A stretch of DNA of 64,000 nucleotides from Amborella trichopoda (taxonomy: Eukaryota; Streptophyta; Magnoliopsida; Amborellales; Amborellaceae), in contig NW_006494942.1 in assembly GCF_000471905.2 (NCBI RefSeq), positions 386,234-450,233 of the forward strand, written 5' to 3'. The notes beneath the pieces are model-generated. The model saw only the letters and a program-made list of their open reading frames with translations, was not told the origin of the DNA and ran no database searches. The position numbers and the translations under genes are program-made. Positions 1 to 10,136 of the stretch are shown here, piece after piece (within the stretch, counting starts at the first letter, position 1; every line of letters begins with the position of its first letter).

Positions 1-961
1 GTCGGTCCTCTGGTCCTTTGATTGGACAGTCCTTCACTAGATGGCCTGGTTTGCCACACTGAAAGTAGGCCCTGGTCTTTCTGAAGCACTCGGCTGCCGT
101 ATGATTACTCAGACCACAGTGAGAGCAGATTGGACACCGATTTCCCCTTACATCACTTAGGAAAGCCCTCTGGATTCTGACACCACCCTGATCATTCCTC
201 CCCTTCAATTCTCTCCTTAGAGGACGTCGGGCTTTCCTCTTAAAATTCTCAGGCAGTGCGACACCCAATCTCCCTTCTCTCCTTACTCGAAAGTCTTCGT
301 AATCCCTTTCTATCTTTAGGGCAAGATCCACCAGTGGGGAGAAGGTCTTGAGGTTGGCTGAAATTATCCTCCCCTTTATATTAGGCCGAAGGCCCCTCTC
401 AAATTTGCTAGCTTTTAGCGCCTCTGTGTCAATTATATGCGGCGTATATCTTGAGAGCTCAGTAAATTTTGCTGCATACTGCTCTACAGACATCTTTCCC
501 TGCTACAGCTTTATAAATTCCACTTCTTTTCTTTCCCTTACAAAGTCGGGAAAATACTTCTCATAAAAGGCTTCCAGAAAATTCTTTTAAGCAGTTACAA
601 TTCCTGACCCCTCCCGTGACTATTTTACTGAGCTCCACCAGTGCTCATCTTCTCCTTCAAGCATAAACGTACCCAACCTCACCTTCTGCTCATTTGTACA
701 ATTTAGAACTTCAAAGATCTTTTCTACCTGTCTTCTCCATCTCTCAACCTTCTCTACTCCCCCATGCCCCACAAAGTTTGGAGGTGCCAGCCTCTTGAAT
801 CTTTCTATCACTAATATCACTCTGGTCAAGGGCAGGGGTAGACGAGGGCTGGCATTGATTCTCTCATCATTTGTGTCATAGCTCCTAAGGTTTTGAAATT
901 GACCAAAGGCCTCGGTGTTCTCGTTACTTGAACTCACATTGTTGGTACGAGTCCTCGGCAT
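1..961 (-). pseudogene. gag of chromovirus-like (Tekay-type) Ty3/gypsy element, 5' part, degenerate
   Basis: This is the structural (capsid/nucleocapsid) gene of an LTR retrotransposon, read right to left from the ATG at 961 and leaving the window at base 1. In one continuous frame I see the gag core (FVGHGG, then EHWWSSVK), a later block containing KFTELSRY and FERGLRP, and a CCHC zinc knuckle CSHCGLSNHTAAEC at 127-86. A second knuckle follows, but its first Cys is replaced by Tyr (YFQC; TAC at 67-65). Three in-frame stops break it: TAG at 622-620, TAA at 589-587 and TAG at 505-503. The ATG was chosen because it lies about 100 bases inside a tRNA-Met-like primer site and LTR. Gag with paired knuckles and a long LTR is usual for Tekay chromoviruses; the lineage is inferred, since pol lies outside the window. 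Confidence 0.85.
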
Positions 962-1060
962 CTTCTACCTAAAACACAAGCACCCAGTTACTAGCCTATC
1001 AAAGAACTATCCTAAAGATACTTCTAAAACTTCCTAGGCCAAGAATCCTATCCTGGTAAC

Positions 1061-1071
1061 TTTGATACCAT
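1061..1071 (-). promoter_or_regulatory. Primer binding site, initiator tRNA-Met type
   Basis: On the minus strand the sequence TGGTATCAAAG lies five bases inside the LTR end and about 100 bases upstream of the gag ATG. It matches the first eight bases of the plant tRNA-iMet primer site (TGGTATCAGAGC) with a mismatch further in. It would prime minus-strand DNA synthesis. Confidence 0.7.
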
Positions 1072-2109
1072 AAACTGTTACGACCCCATCCCCAGACCCC
1101 ATACCGTACATGCCGGAGGGCAATAGAGTACGGGACTGCAACATGAGGTGGCGAACGCCACTCAAGTGGGAGTGGCTCAACATATAAAAACATGGAATCA
1201 AAAGAAAACCATGAAATAAAACTAAAATCCAATCATTGGGACAGATAAAAGTCCAAAAGCACAGCCATTCCATTGATATCTAATATCCAAAAGTTTCTTA
1301 TAATTTCTCCAAGGCACTAATGGCCCAAAATACAAGGTTAAATATAAACCACATGGTGGCATAACTACTAAACATATACTATGAAAAGCTTCTAAAGGCA
1401 ACTCCACAAAACTTAAGCTTCAACCACCTGAACACATAACAGCTACCCACCTTCAGATCAGAGACTAACACTCTTCACTCTACAGATATGGGAGTAAAAT
1501 GGAATGAGCAAACAGCCCAGTAAGCAGATCTACACCATTGCATTCCAACTTTATAAACAGTGATAACAGTAAATAGTGCTCACGAATTTACAGAGGTATC
1601 AAGGAAATTTCGTCTATTATTCCCTTTAAGACGTTCACAATGAAAGGATAAACACAATTCAATTATTAGGAACATGTAGTGCATAAATCATAAATCATTT
1701 CATTTTAAGCGGATAGTAAGACTAACAGTTCATAGTTTCACACAATAGAAGCTAGAAGAACCTACTCCAGAAATAGAAGTTCCATCGATCAGGTCAAGCA
1801 AATCCTGTAGCATGGAACCTATAATCTCGTTCAGGAAGGAAGACAATAATAAGTGGGTGCCCCACTTCGTAATGCCCTCACACACACATACACGTCCTCA
1901 GCGCGCTTTAGGTATTTGATAGGCAGAGGCCTTGCAAGACACGACCCTCTCATGTGCCCTTCCAACGAGAGAGCACTACCATACCATTGGGTGACTCAAT
2001 GCATAGTGCCAATAAAGATTTAAGGGGAATGACCCACCCTGTTATCCAGTTTCACCTCCCGACCTCAGTCCTATCATGGGGGTCGAGGTACAATCAACAA
2101 ATGTCGGCA

Positions 2110-2370
2110 TAACAGTATTCAACAGTATTCAACAGTATAAGCAGTATCACGGTACCCACTACCAATGGGTGGCCCAATGCGTAGTGGTTAGTATCAATAG
2201 GGCTTGCAGTATCAGTATCACCATATCAGTGTCACGGTATCACATTATCACAGTTCCAATATCACAGTATTAGTGTCACATTATGACAATATCAGCATCA
2301 CAGTATAACAGTAACAATATCACAGTATCACATTTTCAGTATCACAAACCACATTTCCTATTATTATAGG
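2110..2370. repeat. Degenerate short tandem repeat inside the LTR
   Basis: Many imperfect copies of a 9-15 bp motif built on CAGTATCAC with variants such as CAATATCAC run head to tail. The array lies in the R/U5 part of the chromovirus-like LTR. Confidence 0.6.
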
Positions 2371-3440
2371 CATTGACATGCACTACCATTTAGTATCATA
2401 ACTTTTGGTCCGTTTTGAATTTGGAGGTGGTTTCAAACCAACTCTATACTAGAGACATCCATCTTTCAAATGGGGGTGGTTTGAAGGTAATTGGACCCTG
2501 TTTGGCCCTTTAAAGGTTCCAGACAATAGAGGTTCACTAGCTGTACCATGCTGTGCTTGTGAGGCAGAGATATATCCTACCTCGCACCACCATAACTTTC
2601 AATCCATAAGGTATTTTAAGATAATTTCAAAACCATGTTTAAGTCAAGACATGTATCTTTCTAACAAGGGAAGTTTGAAAGCATTTGGACTCCATTTGGT
2701 TGTTCAAAGATCCGTGCCCACTAAAGTGATGGTTCTGAGTTTTATTAAAAAAATGTCCACAGTGACATGCCTTTATAAATAGTTGTGTAGCTTTCAATCT
2801 AAGAAGAATTTCGAAATAATTTATACATGTAATTTTAAGCCTACTCATAGATCTTCAAATGACAGTAGTTTGAAAGAAAATGCACTTCATATGGTTAGTC
2901 AAAACCAGTGGCAACAGCAGTAACAGCACAAAAATCCAGGGAGAACAGCCAACAGTGGCATACTTATATATATAGGAACATAACTTCACTTTTGTAAGAC
3001 ATGCATGTTCCTAGAATTTCACAATAACACTTTACATGCCTCAAGAACATGTTCCATAACCTTCAATTCTTAGTGAATAACATCATAATAACTGTTCTTC
3101 ACAATATACACACATAAACATACATTTTCTACATAATTTGTAAGTCATACATTCATTTTTCAGCACCAAAATTCATCATAGAGTAAAGGCACCAATTTCA
3201 ATGAAACAAAGCATAAGAATCACTTTAATACATTCACTTTTTATTACTCATATTGTAGACAATAAATTTCATGTATTCTCATGGCAGTAGTGCAATGGTG
3301 GTCGATCCACTTACCTATTATGCAAAGATGCTCTATAAAATCCTCTTTCACAATCTCCTTCCAACTCCTAATAAGGCTCCAATAATGGAGTAACAATGAG
3401 CTCACAATGGCTCTTAGAGAGAGAGAGAAAGAGATACAGA

Positions 3441-3443
<3 letters not shown>

Positions 3444-3471
<28 letters not shown>
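3444..3471. repeat. (GT)n microsatellite
   Basis: An uninterrupted run of about 14 GT dinucleotides, preceded on the same strand by a GA-rich tract. On the element's own strand it is a CA/CT-rich leader just downstream of the TATA box. Confidence 0.9.
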
Positions 3472-3475
<4 letters not shown>

Positions 3476-3500
3476 CTCTTGAGATGAGTGTTTGAAGGAG

Positions 3501-3508
3501 TATTTATA
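3501..3508 (-). promoter_or_regulatory. TATA box of the LTR promoter
   Basis: TATAAATA on the minus strand is followed 25-50 bases downstream by a CA/CT-rich stretch. This is the usual layout of a plant LTR promoter with U3 to the right and R/U5 to the left. Confidence 0.5.
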
Positions 3509-3639
3509 AACAAGAAAGGGGAGAGAGGCAGCATGCACAAGCCAAGTGGAAACAAGGGTTACAAGTGTTATGTATGTGGTGTCCAAGTGGTTGTCAAAGG
3601 TCCACAAGCGGCTTACATGTGTCAAGTGGCAATACACAT

Positions 3640-3931
3640 ACAGCATTACTCATACGGCATTACACAGACGGCATTACACAGACAGCTTTACACAGACGGC
3701 GTTACACAGATGGCTTTACACAGACGGCGTTACAAAGATGGCTTTACACAGACGACATTACACAAATGGCATCACACAGATGGCATTACACATATGGCAT
3801 TACATCGACGGCTTTACACATATGGCTTTACACAAATAGCATTACACAGACGGCTTTACATAGACGGCATTAGACAGATGGCATTACACAGACGGCATTA
3901 CACATATGGCATTACACATATGGCTTTACAC
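3640..3931. repeat. 14-bp minisatellite, about 21 copies
   Basis: Head-to-tail copies of a 14-bp unit, consensus GGCATTACACAGAC, with frequent GGCTTTACACATAT variants. Because 14 is not a multiple of three, all three forward frames stay open across it and give spurious 14-residue repeat peptides. It lies in the U3 region of the chromovirus-like LTR. Confidence 0.9.
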
Positions 3932-4003
3932 TTCTCTTCTCCTCTTTCATTGGCTTTTCACTACCTTGCAAGCCTTTCTAGCCGAGAAGTTTCGGTCCGT
4001 ACA

Positions 4004-5392
4004 CTTAGTTCGTTGAAACGCTTAACAGCTCGGCCTTTCAATGGTATGCTCGGCTTCCCCCAAATTCAGTACATACTTGGGAGGAAATGGAGAAACTGTT
4101 TCACCAATGCTTCTATGAGATTGAGAGAGAGGTTCAAACCATAGAGCTTCTTACCATGACCCAGGAACCTGACGAACCCGTAGACCAATTCATAGCAAGG
4201 TGGAGAGATTTGGCAGCTCACCACCCGAATCCCATGCCTGGGAAGGAAGCAGTCCAGACCTGTGTGCGGAACATGCGACCTGAGATCGCTCTACATGTTG
4301 AGGCCTCCAATCCAGAGTTGATCTCTAAGTCAGTCTGCATAGAGAGCTTGTCATGCCACCATAGCATGTCACAAAAATAGCCTTCAAGCTCGGGGAATAA
4401 CCGGGGCAATGGAAATTCTAAAACTAATGCATAGGGCAACCAACGGAAAGGGGTAGTTAGTGCGGCCATCACCATAAGTGATCCAAAGAAGGTTGCCTCT
4501 CAAACTTTGGACCTCTCCAAAGGGGTTGGCACAACAATGACAACGCCTCGGGATGGCAAGCAGCAGCAATCATATAACTGGGTACCCCCACCTGCGACCC
4601 TTAATAGAGATGATTATTGGGTTAGGCATAAGAATAAAGTCTACCCTTTTGAAAAGGAATGGGTTCTCGCACTACTTCACTTATTACTGAAACCGAACAT
4701 GATCGAGCTGCCTGAGAGCAAGTTCCCTGATCAAGCTGGACTCGACACTCATGCGAACTATTATGCTTATCATCGGAGGATAAACCACCCCAAAGAGGAA
4801 TGTTATACACTAAATGACTCTGATCCAGAAGGGTCAGATAAAACTCGAGGAGCTTAAGAAAGCATTCGGGGCAACTGAGGTCCCCCATGCGGTGACAATA
4901 CAGGAGGAAGATGAAAGCCCACATCTTCTTGATAACCTACCATCAGATCTCCTCCAGGCTTTGGTCGGTAAGATGATCCAACAGGGACACATCACACCAA
5001 AGCCGGCAAGGCAGCCTAAGAGCCTTACTCAGGGAACTGAGAATCACTGGTGCTTATATCACCAGATATGGGGCCACGAGTTGAGCAAATGTTATGGGTT
5101 CCAAGCCATGGTTGTGGAAAAAGTCCAGATAGGTCACATTGCTTATGCTGAACACCCACAAGACAGTACTCCTAGTCAGAAGAGTGCCTCAATACATGAC
5201 TCCGGTACGGATGCATCTAATCCTGCTAAACCCTCGACTTCCCAGCCATGGATAGTCTGTCACAGGAGAAGCAGACTCAAGTCCTTAAAGCGGGAGGCAG
5301 TTCTTCAAGCTAAGGTTGTTCACAAACCTATCAAGACAGAGCAAGCACCTCCCAAGGAGACCAAGAGGAGACGAGCACCAAGTCCTGCTTGA
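4004..5392 (+). pseudogene. gag of Tat/Ogre-like Ty3/gypsy element, 5'-truncated by LTR insertion
   Basis: The frame resumes directly after the LTR edge with FVETL, FQWYARLPPNSVHTW, EMEKLFHQCF, TIELLTMTQEPD and EIALHVEASNP. These align block for block with the minus-strand gag relic at 18340-19796, which has RQFVETL and FKWYACLSPNSIHSW at the same places. In-frame stops occur at 4006-4008, 4378-4380 and near 4430, and a frameshift near 4830 moves the rest (to 5392) into another frame. The tail carries NYYAYHRRINHPKEEC and CLYHQIWGHELSKC, knuckle-like motifs seen in Tat-clade gags. The gene would encode the particle protein. It cannot be translated as it stands. The N-terminal third is missing from this side of the insertion. 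Confidence 0.75.
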
Positions 5393-6401
5393 TGGTCGAG
5401 CAAGAGTTCCTCATGCCTCTTCCTCCATTGCCAACTTTACAAGACTCCATCCCTGGCGGGATCAACCTTCCTCTCTCAGCTCATTAAGAGGATATCCCTA
5501 CGCCATCTTCTATTCGGGGCACGTCCAATGACGGTGACAACATTAAAAGCACCCCCTAATGGTCTAAGAAGAGGAAAGACCTAAAAGACCCCCTACACAT
5601 GTCCAACTCTGGTGATGACATAAAAAGTTGTCCATATCAGTCTGATAAGGGGAATGACCCTAAGAGTCCCTCACCTACTAACCATTTTTCTTCTTCTTCT
5701 TCCTCCTCCTCCTCTTCTATGTCTCCTGCAGGTACAACTTTGAAATGTCTAGATTTCGAGGCTCTTGATAGAGGACTTGAAGGAACCAATACAAGATGCA
5801 TCGAAGGCGGCTAAAAAAGACGTTAGCCCAGGCAGTTGGATTCTTGACAGTTTCTGACACCCTAGCAACTCGAGCCAAGTCAGAGCCATCTTCTTCTACA
5901 AAGAAGCACAAGAGGTGAAAGCCGAAGAAACCCCAGTGGGCCCCTGAGCCCAACTTTGAGAAAAGGCTGGAGGAATCAAGAGGGCATAGCTTCTATTCTC
6001 AGGAAGTCTTCCACATGGTGCAAATCTCAGAAGCATCACCCAGCATGGGGCAAATGAGCCTGAGATCGAGGAAAACACTACAACCTCCACTTCAGAAGCC
6101 AAATGCTTTGAGGTTTCTTGATCCATCACTTCTCCCTTAACCAAATACCCCAGACAATCTTCCCATCCTCAAGCTCATTGGGCTCCTTCCTTGCCCAAAT
6201 ATCCCAGACAATCCACCTCTACTCAAATTCCCTGAGATGTCCCTCGTCCCATATACCCAATCACCTCCTAAGCCTCATACATCCACCTCACTAAAACCAG
6301 TCCCTGTCACTCAGACCTCCCAAACCAAGCCGGTTGCATAACCAAGCCAACCAGTAGCCCAAAATAAACCTCCTCCACCTAAACCTGCTCCTCAACCCAT
6401 T
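5393..6401 (+). other. gag-protease linker, no intact frame
   Basis: No open frame longer than about 80 codons is convincing here. A Ser-rich CT repeat lies at 5690-5720. From about 6160 to 6400 the frames are rich in Pro and Ser, as is common for the linker between gag and protease in Tat/Ogre elements. It is best read as decayed polyprotein. Confidence 0.4.
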
Positions 6402-7495
6402 ATGTCACCCAAGCCAGTGGCAGGACCAGGAACACAAAAGGCTGACGAGGAGGAGGTAAAATATGATGTGATAGGGCACTTGAGGAAGTTTCCAGCCCTT
6501 CTCAGCATCTATGATGCTCTCATGCTCTCAAAGACTTTCATATGGCTCTGGCTCAGGCTCTTTCCAATCCATAGGTGTACAAGACCGAGGTGGAACCGAT
6601 TGAGGTAGACCCAGCGATCTTGAGTGGATATATGGCGATCACCTTCTCAGAGGATGATTTGCAATTGGGAGAAAAATTTCACAAGCGCTCTCTCTTTGTG
6701 ACTAGTGAATTACATGCATGCCTCATCAACTGAATTATGCTGGATGGAGGGTCAGCAGTCAACCTCATCCCAAGAAGAATCCTCACTCGATTGGGATTAA
6801 GGTCTGAGAATCTCACTCCGACTCATATCATAGTCTAGGGGTTCAACCAGTCTGGAGAGAAGCCGGCTTGTACGGTCCGTCTTTGTCTCCAGATCGGTAA
6901 ATTAAATGATTACGCTCAATTTCATGTAATCGACACCAACACATCCTACAACATCCTTCTCGTTCACCTGTGGCTCCATGATCAAGAGGTGGTTCCATCC
7001 ACAATACACCAGTGCTTCAAGTATAGTCGAGATGGGAGACAGTATATGGTCTATGCTGATAAAATACCATTTGCTATAGCCGAAACTCACTATGCTGATG
7101 CCAAGTATTACTTCACAGATTCAGTGTCACCCCAAAAGTCAATTGAAGATGATCACAAGTCTGTGAAGAAAACAGAACCTTCGCCTCATGAAGATGTTGA
7201 AGACATTGGGCGAACACTGGTGAACATGTTTAAAGAAAAAGAAATAAAGCACAAAAGCAAAAATTTTCCTTTTATTATAGTAAGAGGAATTATAAGTTAC
7301 AATCAAAAACCCATTACTAGGGAGGTTACAGGGATATATTATCAAACAGTATTGCTCTTGCATCTGAGGAAAAGAGGACGGTTACAGGCCAAAAATTGCT
7401 CTCGCATCAGAAGAAAGAGGACAGTTGACCCCAACGCTGCTCTTGCATCTGAGGAAGAGAGGACGATTATAGGCCAAAAGTTTCTCTCACAATAG
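6402..7495 (+). pseudogene. Aspartic protease region of the Tat/Ogre-like element, degenerate
   Basis: The region opens with a block reading YDVIGHLRKFPALLSIYDAL, typical of the stretch before the protease in Tat/Ogre polyproteins. A frameshift near 6530 follows, then the retropepsin core MLDGGSAVNLIP with the catalytic Asp codon at 6743. Further on come GFNQSGEKP, HVIDTNTSYNILL and VPSTIHQCFKYSRDGRQ, all hallmarks of this clade. Two in-frame stops interrupt it: TGA at 6731-6733 just before the catalytic motif and TAG at 6836-6838 just before GFNQ. The catalytic DGGS motif is intact but could only be reached by readthrough. Downstream, where a reverse transcriptase would be expected, none can be recognised and the sequence turns into LTR-like repeats. 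Confidence 0.8.
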
Positions 7496-7829
7496 GAGAA
7501 GGTGGAAGAGCTTTGATCGAAAAGCAGACTTCTCTAGCAAGGAACTAGCCTATTATGGAGAGCATACCCTGTTCACAGTGAAGGCCCTTACATAAATATG
7601 GAGTGCATAATTGTGCTGGAGGACTTGGTCTTCCACATATTCTATAAGCCAGGCGTTACCATCGTCGTGCACAATCATTGCTGAGCGCAACTTATCGCCG
7701 CATATGACTGCTGTCGAGAGTAGCTCAGCTGAGCACAATTTGTTGTCGTTCATGAAAGGATCATCGAGCGAACAACAACTGCCACGTGTGACTAATGTTG
7801 TGCGCGTCATGTTGCTGTGCGCGTCGTGC

Positions 7830-8045
7830 GAGACTAGCATCAACTGTGTCTTCAAAAGACTAACTTCGACTGTGTTTGAGGGTCAATGCTGAATGTGTTT
7901 CTAAGGCCCAGCACCGGCTGTGTTTCATGAGGGCTAACGTCGGTTGTGTCTTCAAGGACTAACGCTGGCTAACTTCAAGGGGTAACACCTACTGTGTTTG
8001 ACAAAGGGCTAATGCCAGCTAAGGCTAATGCTGACTGTGTTCTGT
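7830..8045. repeat. Degenerate repeat, first block
   Basis: Imperfect copies of a unit of about 30 bp, core GGCTAATGCCGGCTGTGTTT. A second block of the same unit occurs about 0.9 kb downstream. Confidence 0.6.
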
Positions 8046-8616
8046 ATCGCCATGTGTGTTCACTCGCGACACTTCGATTGCCAGTGACGGTGAATATCTA
8101 GCTTCCTCAAGACCCTTCGTCTCCATGCGACCCTTCGGTTCCCGCGTCCCTTCGGCTGTAGGTGACCTTTCAACTCCTCAAGACCTTTTGACTCCCCGTG
8201 ACTGTTCACCTCTTGGTGGTCGTTCGCTGCTGCTGACTGTTCACCTTCCCACAACCCTTCAATTTCCCACCTGAAAACCACTCTCCACTTGCCGAAATCA
8301 TGTCGGCGGAACTTTCCCATTCCTCCGCAGCACTAGAAAGTCCCTAGTGGCCATCAAGAGTCCACCGACAGTACCCTGCTACAACCTAACCCTTCCCCTT
8401 TCCTATTACTCTGAAACTGTAGTCGGAGATTCTCGCTACTCCCCGACAAACTCCCTGCTTTTCTCACTCAAGCAGTAACCCTCGCCATAGATTCCTGCAA
8501 CCTCACGAATGCTTATATGCTTTCTCTCCCTGGTCGGAGTTTCTCGCTGCTTGCTGAACTTCCTGCAACACTCACCCGAAAGCCTTACGCTCTCGCCGGA
8601 GTACTCACCGAAAGTC

Positions 8617-8636
8617 TCTCTCTCTCTCTCTCTCCT
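8617..8636. repeat. (TC)n microsatellite
   Basis: A short run of TC dinucleotides. Read on the minus strand it is GA-rich and lies just downstream of the LTR-like TATA box. Confidence 0.7.
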
Positions 8637-8693
8637 TAGCCATTTTAACCTTCAGTGAAACGGTGAAAAAAGGGGTTTTCCCCCTTATATAGC

Positions 8694-8701
8694 AGGAACT
8701 T
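8694..8701 (-). promoter_or_regulatory. TATA box of an LTR-like promoter
   Basis: TATATAAG on the minus strand, followed by a GA-rich leader. The same octamer or a close relative marks the promoters of the other LTRs in the window (21.67, 53.14 and 62.38 kb). Confidence 0.45.
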
Positions 8702-8934
8702 CCCTACAGTACCCCTCACAAATTGAAAATGCCAGCTACATCCTTGAAGGCCAAACGACGATGGACCGAATCGGGTTTGGCTCAGACTTGAGACCCGGAC
8801 AAAGGTTTACCACCCCCCATGTAGCGTTGAGCATCAAATGGTAATGGACCAGGGCTGGGCCGGGCTTGAGCCTGAGGCCCAAACTCGTACCAACGCCTCT
8901 CACGACTAACGCCGTGTGTGAAAGCCACTGACTA

Positions 8935-9062
8935 ATGACAACTGTGTCTATCAAGGTCCAGTGGTTGCTGCATTTCCCAAGGGCTAATGCTGACTGTGTG
9001 TTCAAAAACCAATGCCGGCTGTGTTTTCGAAGGTTAATGCCGACCATGTTTTCAAGACTATC
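8935..9062. repeat. Degenerate repeat, second block
   Basis: Further copies of the unit with core GGCTAATGCCGGCTGTGTTT seen at 7830-8045. The two blocks flank the TATA box. Confidence 0.55.
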
Positions 9063-9619
9063 ACTGCGCGTGATCAACGCCGCTTGCATCACTGGCAATT
9101 GCTAGTGTCATGCATGTTAATGATACTGCCGCCCGTGCTAGCGTCGTTTGCGCCAATTCTACCGCCACGCATGTTACTGCCTCCTATGCTAGTGTCACGC
9201 ATGTCTAAGCCTGGTCACTGCCACGAGTGTTCTACCACGACCCCAGTAGGAGTTACACATGTGCCACAGCTCATCATCCCTAGTGGAGTTAGGAGTATGT
9301 CAAAAAGGTCATGTCTACCTCTTCAATCCTCAGTGGGTCTGTTTTGCACCAAGCTATCTTAGCCCCAGGGAGTCGGGTTACCTTCCATAAACCTATTTTC
9401 CCATGGAGTCTCATCCTTCACCCCAAGAAGTCACATTTGCCCCCCGAATTTCTAGTGAAGTCCGCTTCCATTTGCCATCCCCCGTTCGACTATCATCTCC
9501 ATCTAAGCCCTCTGCTCATGTATAGCCTTAACCATTTTATCCCCAGGGACTTAGATTGCTATCCACAGACATATCCCCCATGGAGCTTAACCTAAGTTGT
9601 GACCCACACAACGGTCCAT

Positions 9620-10136
9620 GCTGCATGACCCTAAACTGTACAGCCACGGTCTAGATGCATGACCCTAAAATGCATGGTCTAAACTATATAACCTTAAACT
9701 GTAGCGGAAGTCTAGTTGCACGACCTCAAACTGCATGACTTTAAACTGCATAGCCATGGTCCAAGCTATATGACTTTAAACTATAGTGCACGTCCTGACC
9801 GCATGACGTTAAATTGCTTTGCACAGGTCCAAGAGGTATGACTTTAAACTCTCCCCCACACATACGCACACCCCCTTTTGTGCATACCACCTTCAGCTCC
9901 CCAGAAAATCCATCTTTCTTCATCACCATTCATCACTCCTCAGTGAGTCTCACCCGCGCTCACAAAACCAAGGCGAAACATCCCATCACCCGTATTCACC
10001 GTCAGGTAGTGGGTCACCATTTTCCACCTTCCATACATCACTATTATGGTCCAGTTGTATGACATTAAATAATAGTACATGTCCTGGCTGCATGACGTTA
10101 AAAACCTTCGCGCAAGTCCCGAAGGCATGGCCCTAA
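9620..10136. repeat. About 34-bp degenerate repeat array
   Basis: Roughly a dozen copies of a 33-36 bp unit, core GCATGACTTTAAACTGCATA, run from 9620 to 9850 and resume at 10048-10136. The core reappears once at 28184, at the end of a separate 37-bp array. Confidence 0.65.

Larger units (their letters stand above)
1076..4003 (-). mobile_element. LTR (about 2.93 kb) of the chromovirus-like element
   Basis: The left end TGTTACGACC (1076) and right end GGTCCGTACA (to 4003) form an imperfect 10-bp inverted terminal repeat with TG..CA ends. The left end abuts the primer site; the right end abuts sequence that reads as the gag of another element. Inside, on the minus strand, a TATA box at 3508-3501 divides U3 (with a 14-bp minisatellite) from a long R/U5. 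An LTR of nearly 3 kb fits Tekay chromoviruses. The partner LTR is outside the window, so age and target duplication cannot be scored. Confidence 0.65.

Noticed and set aside
2710..3640. Short minus-strand frames at 2639-2848, 3244-3555 and 3368-3646 as possible genes
   Set aside because: They lie in LTR sequence and include the translated (CA)n repeat (HTHTHT); no domain.
4021..4027. CTTAACA as the right end of the chromovirus-like LTR (TAACA would pair with TGTTA)
   Set aside because: The surrounding bases translate in frame with the Tat-like gag (FVETLNSSAFQWY), so the LTR must end before 4004.
3488..4144. 218-codon open frame with regular 14-residue repeats, resembling a repeat protein
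   Set aside because: It is a translation of a 14-bp minisatellite inside an LTR; three frames give equivalent repeat peptides.
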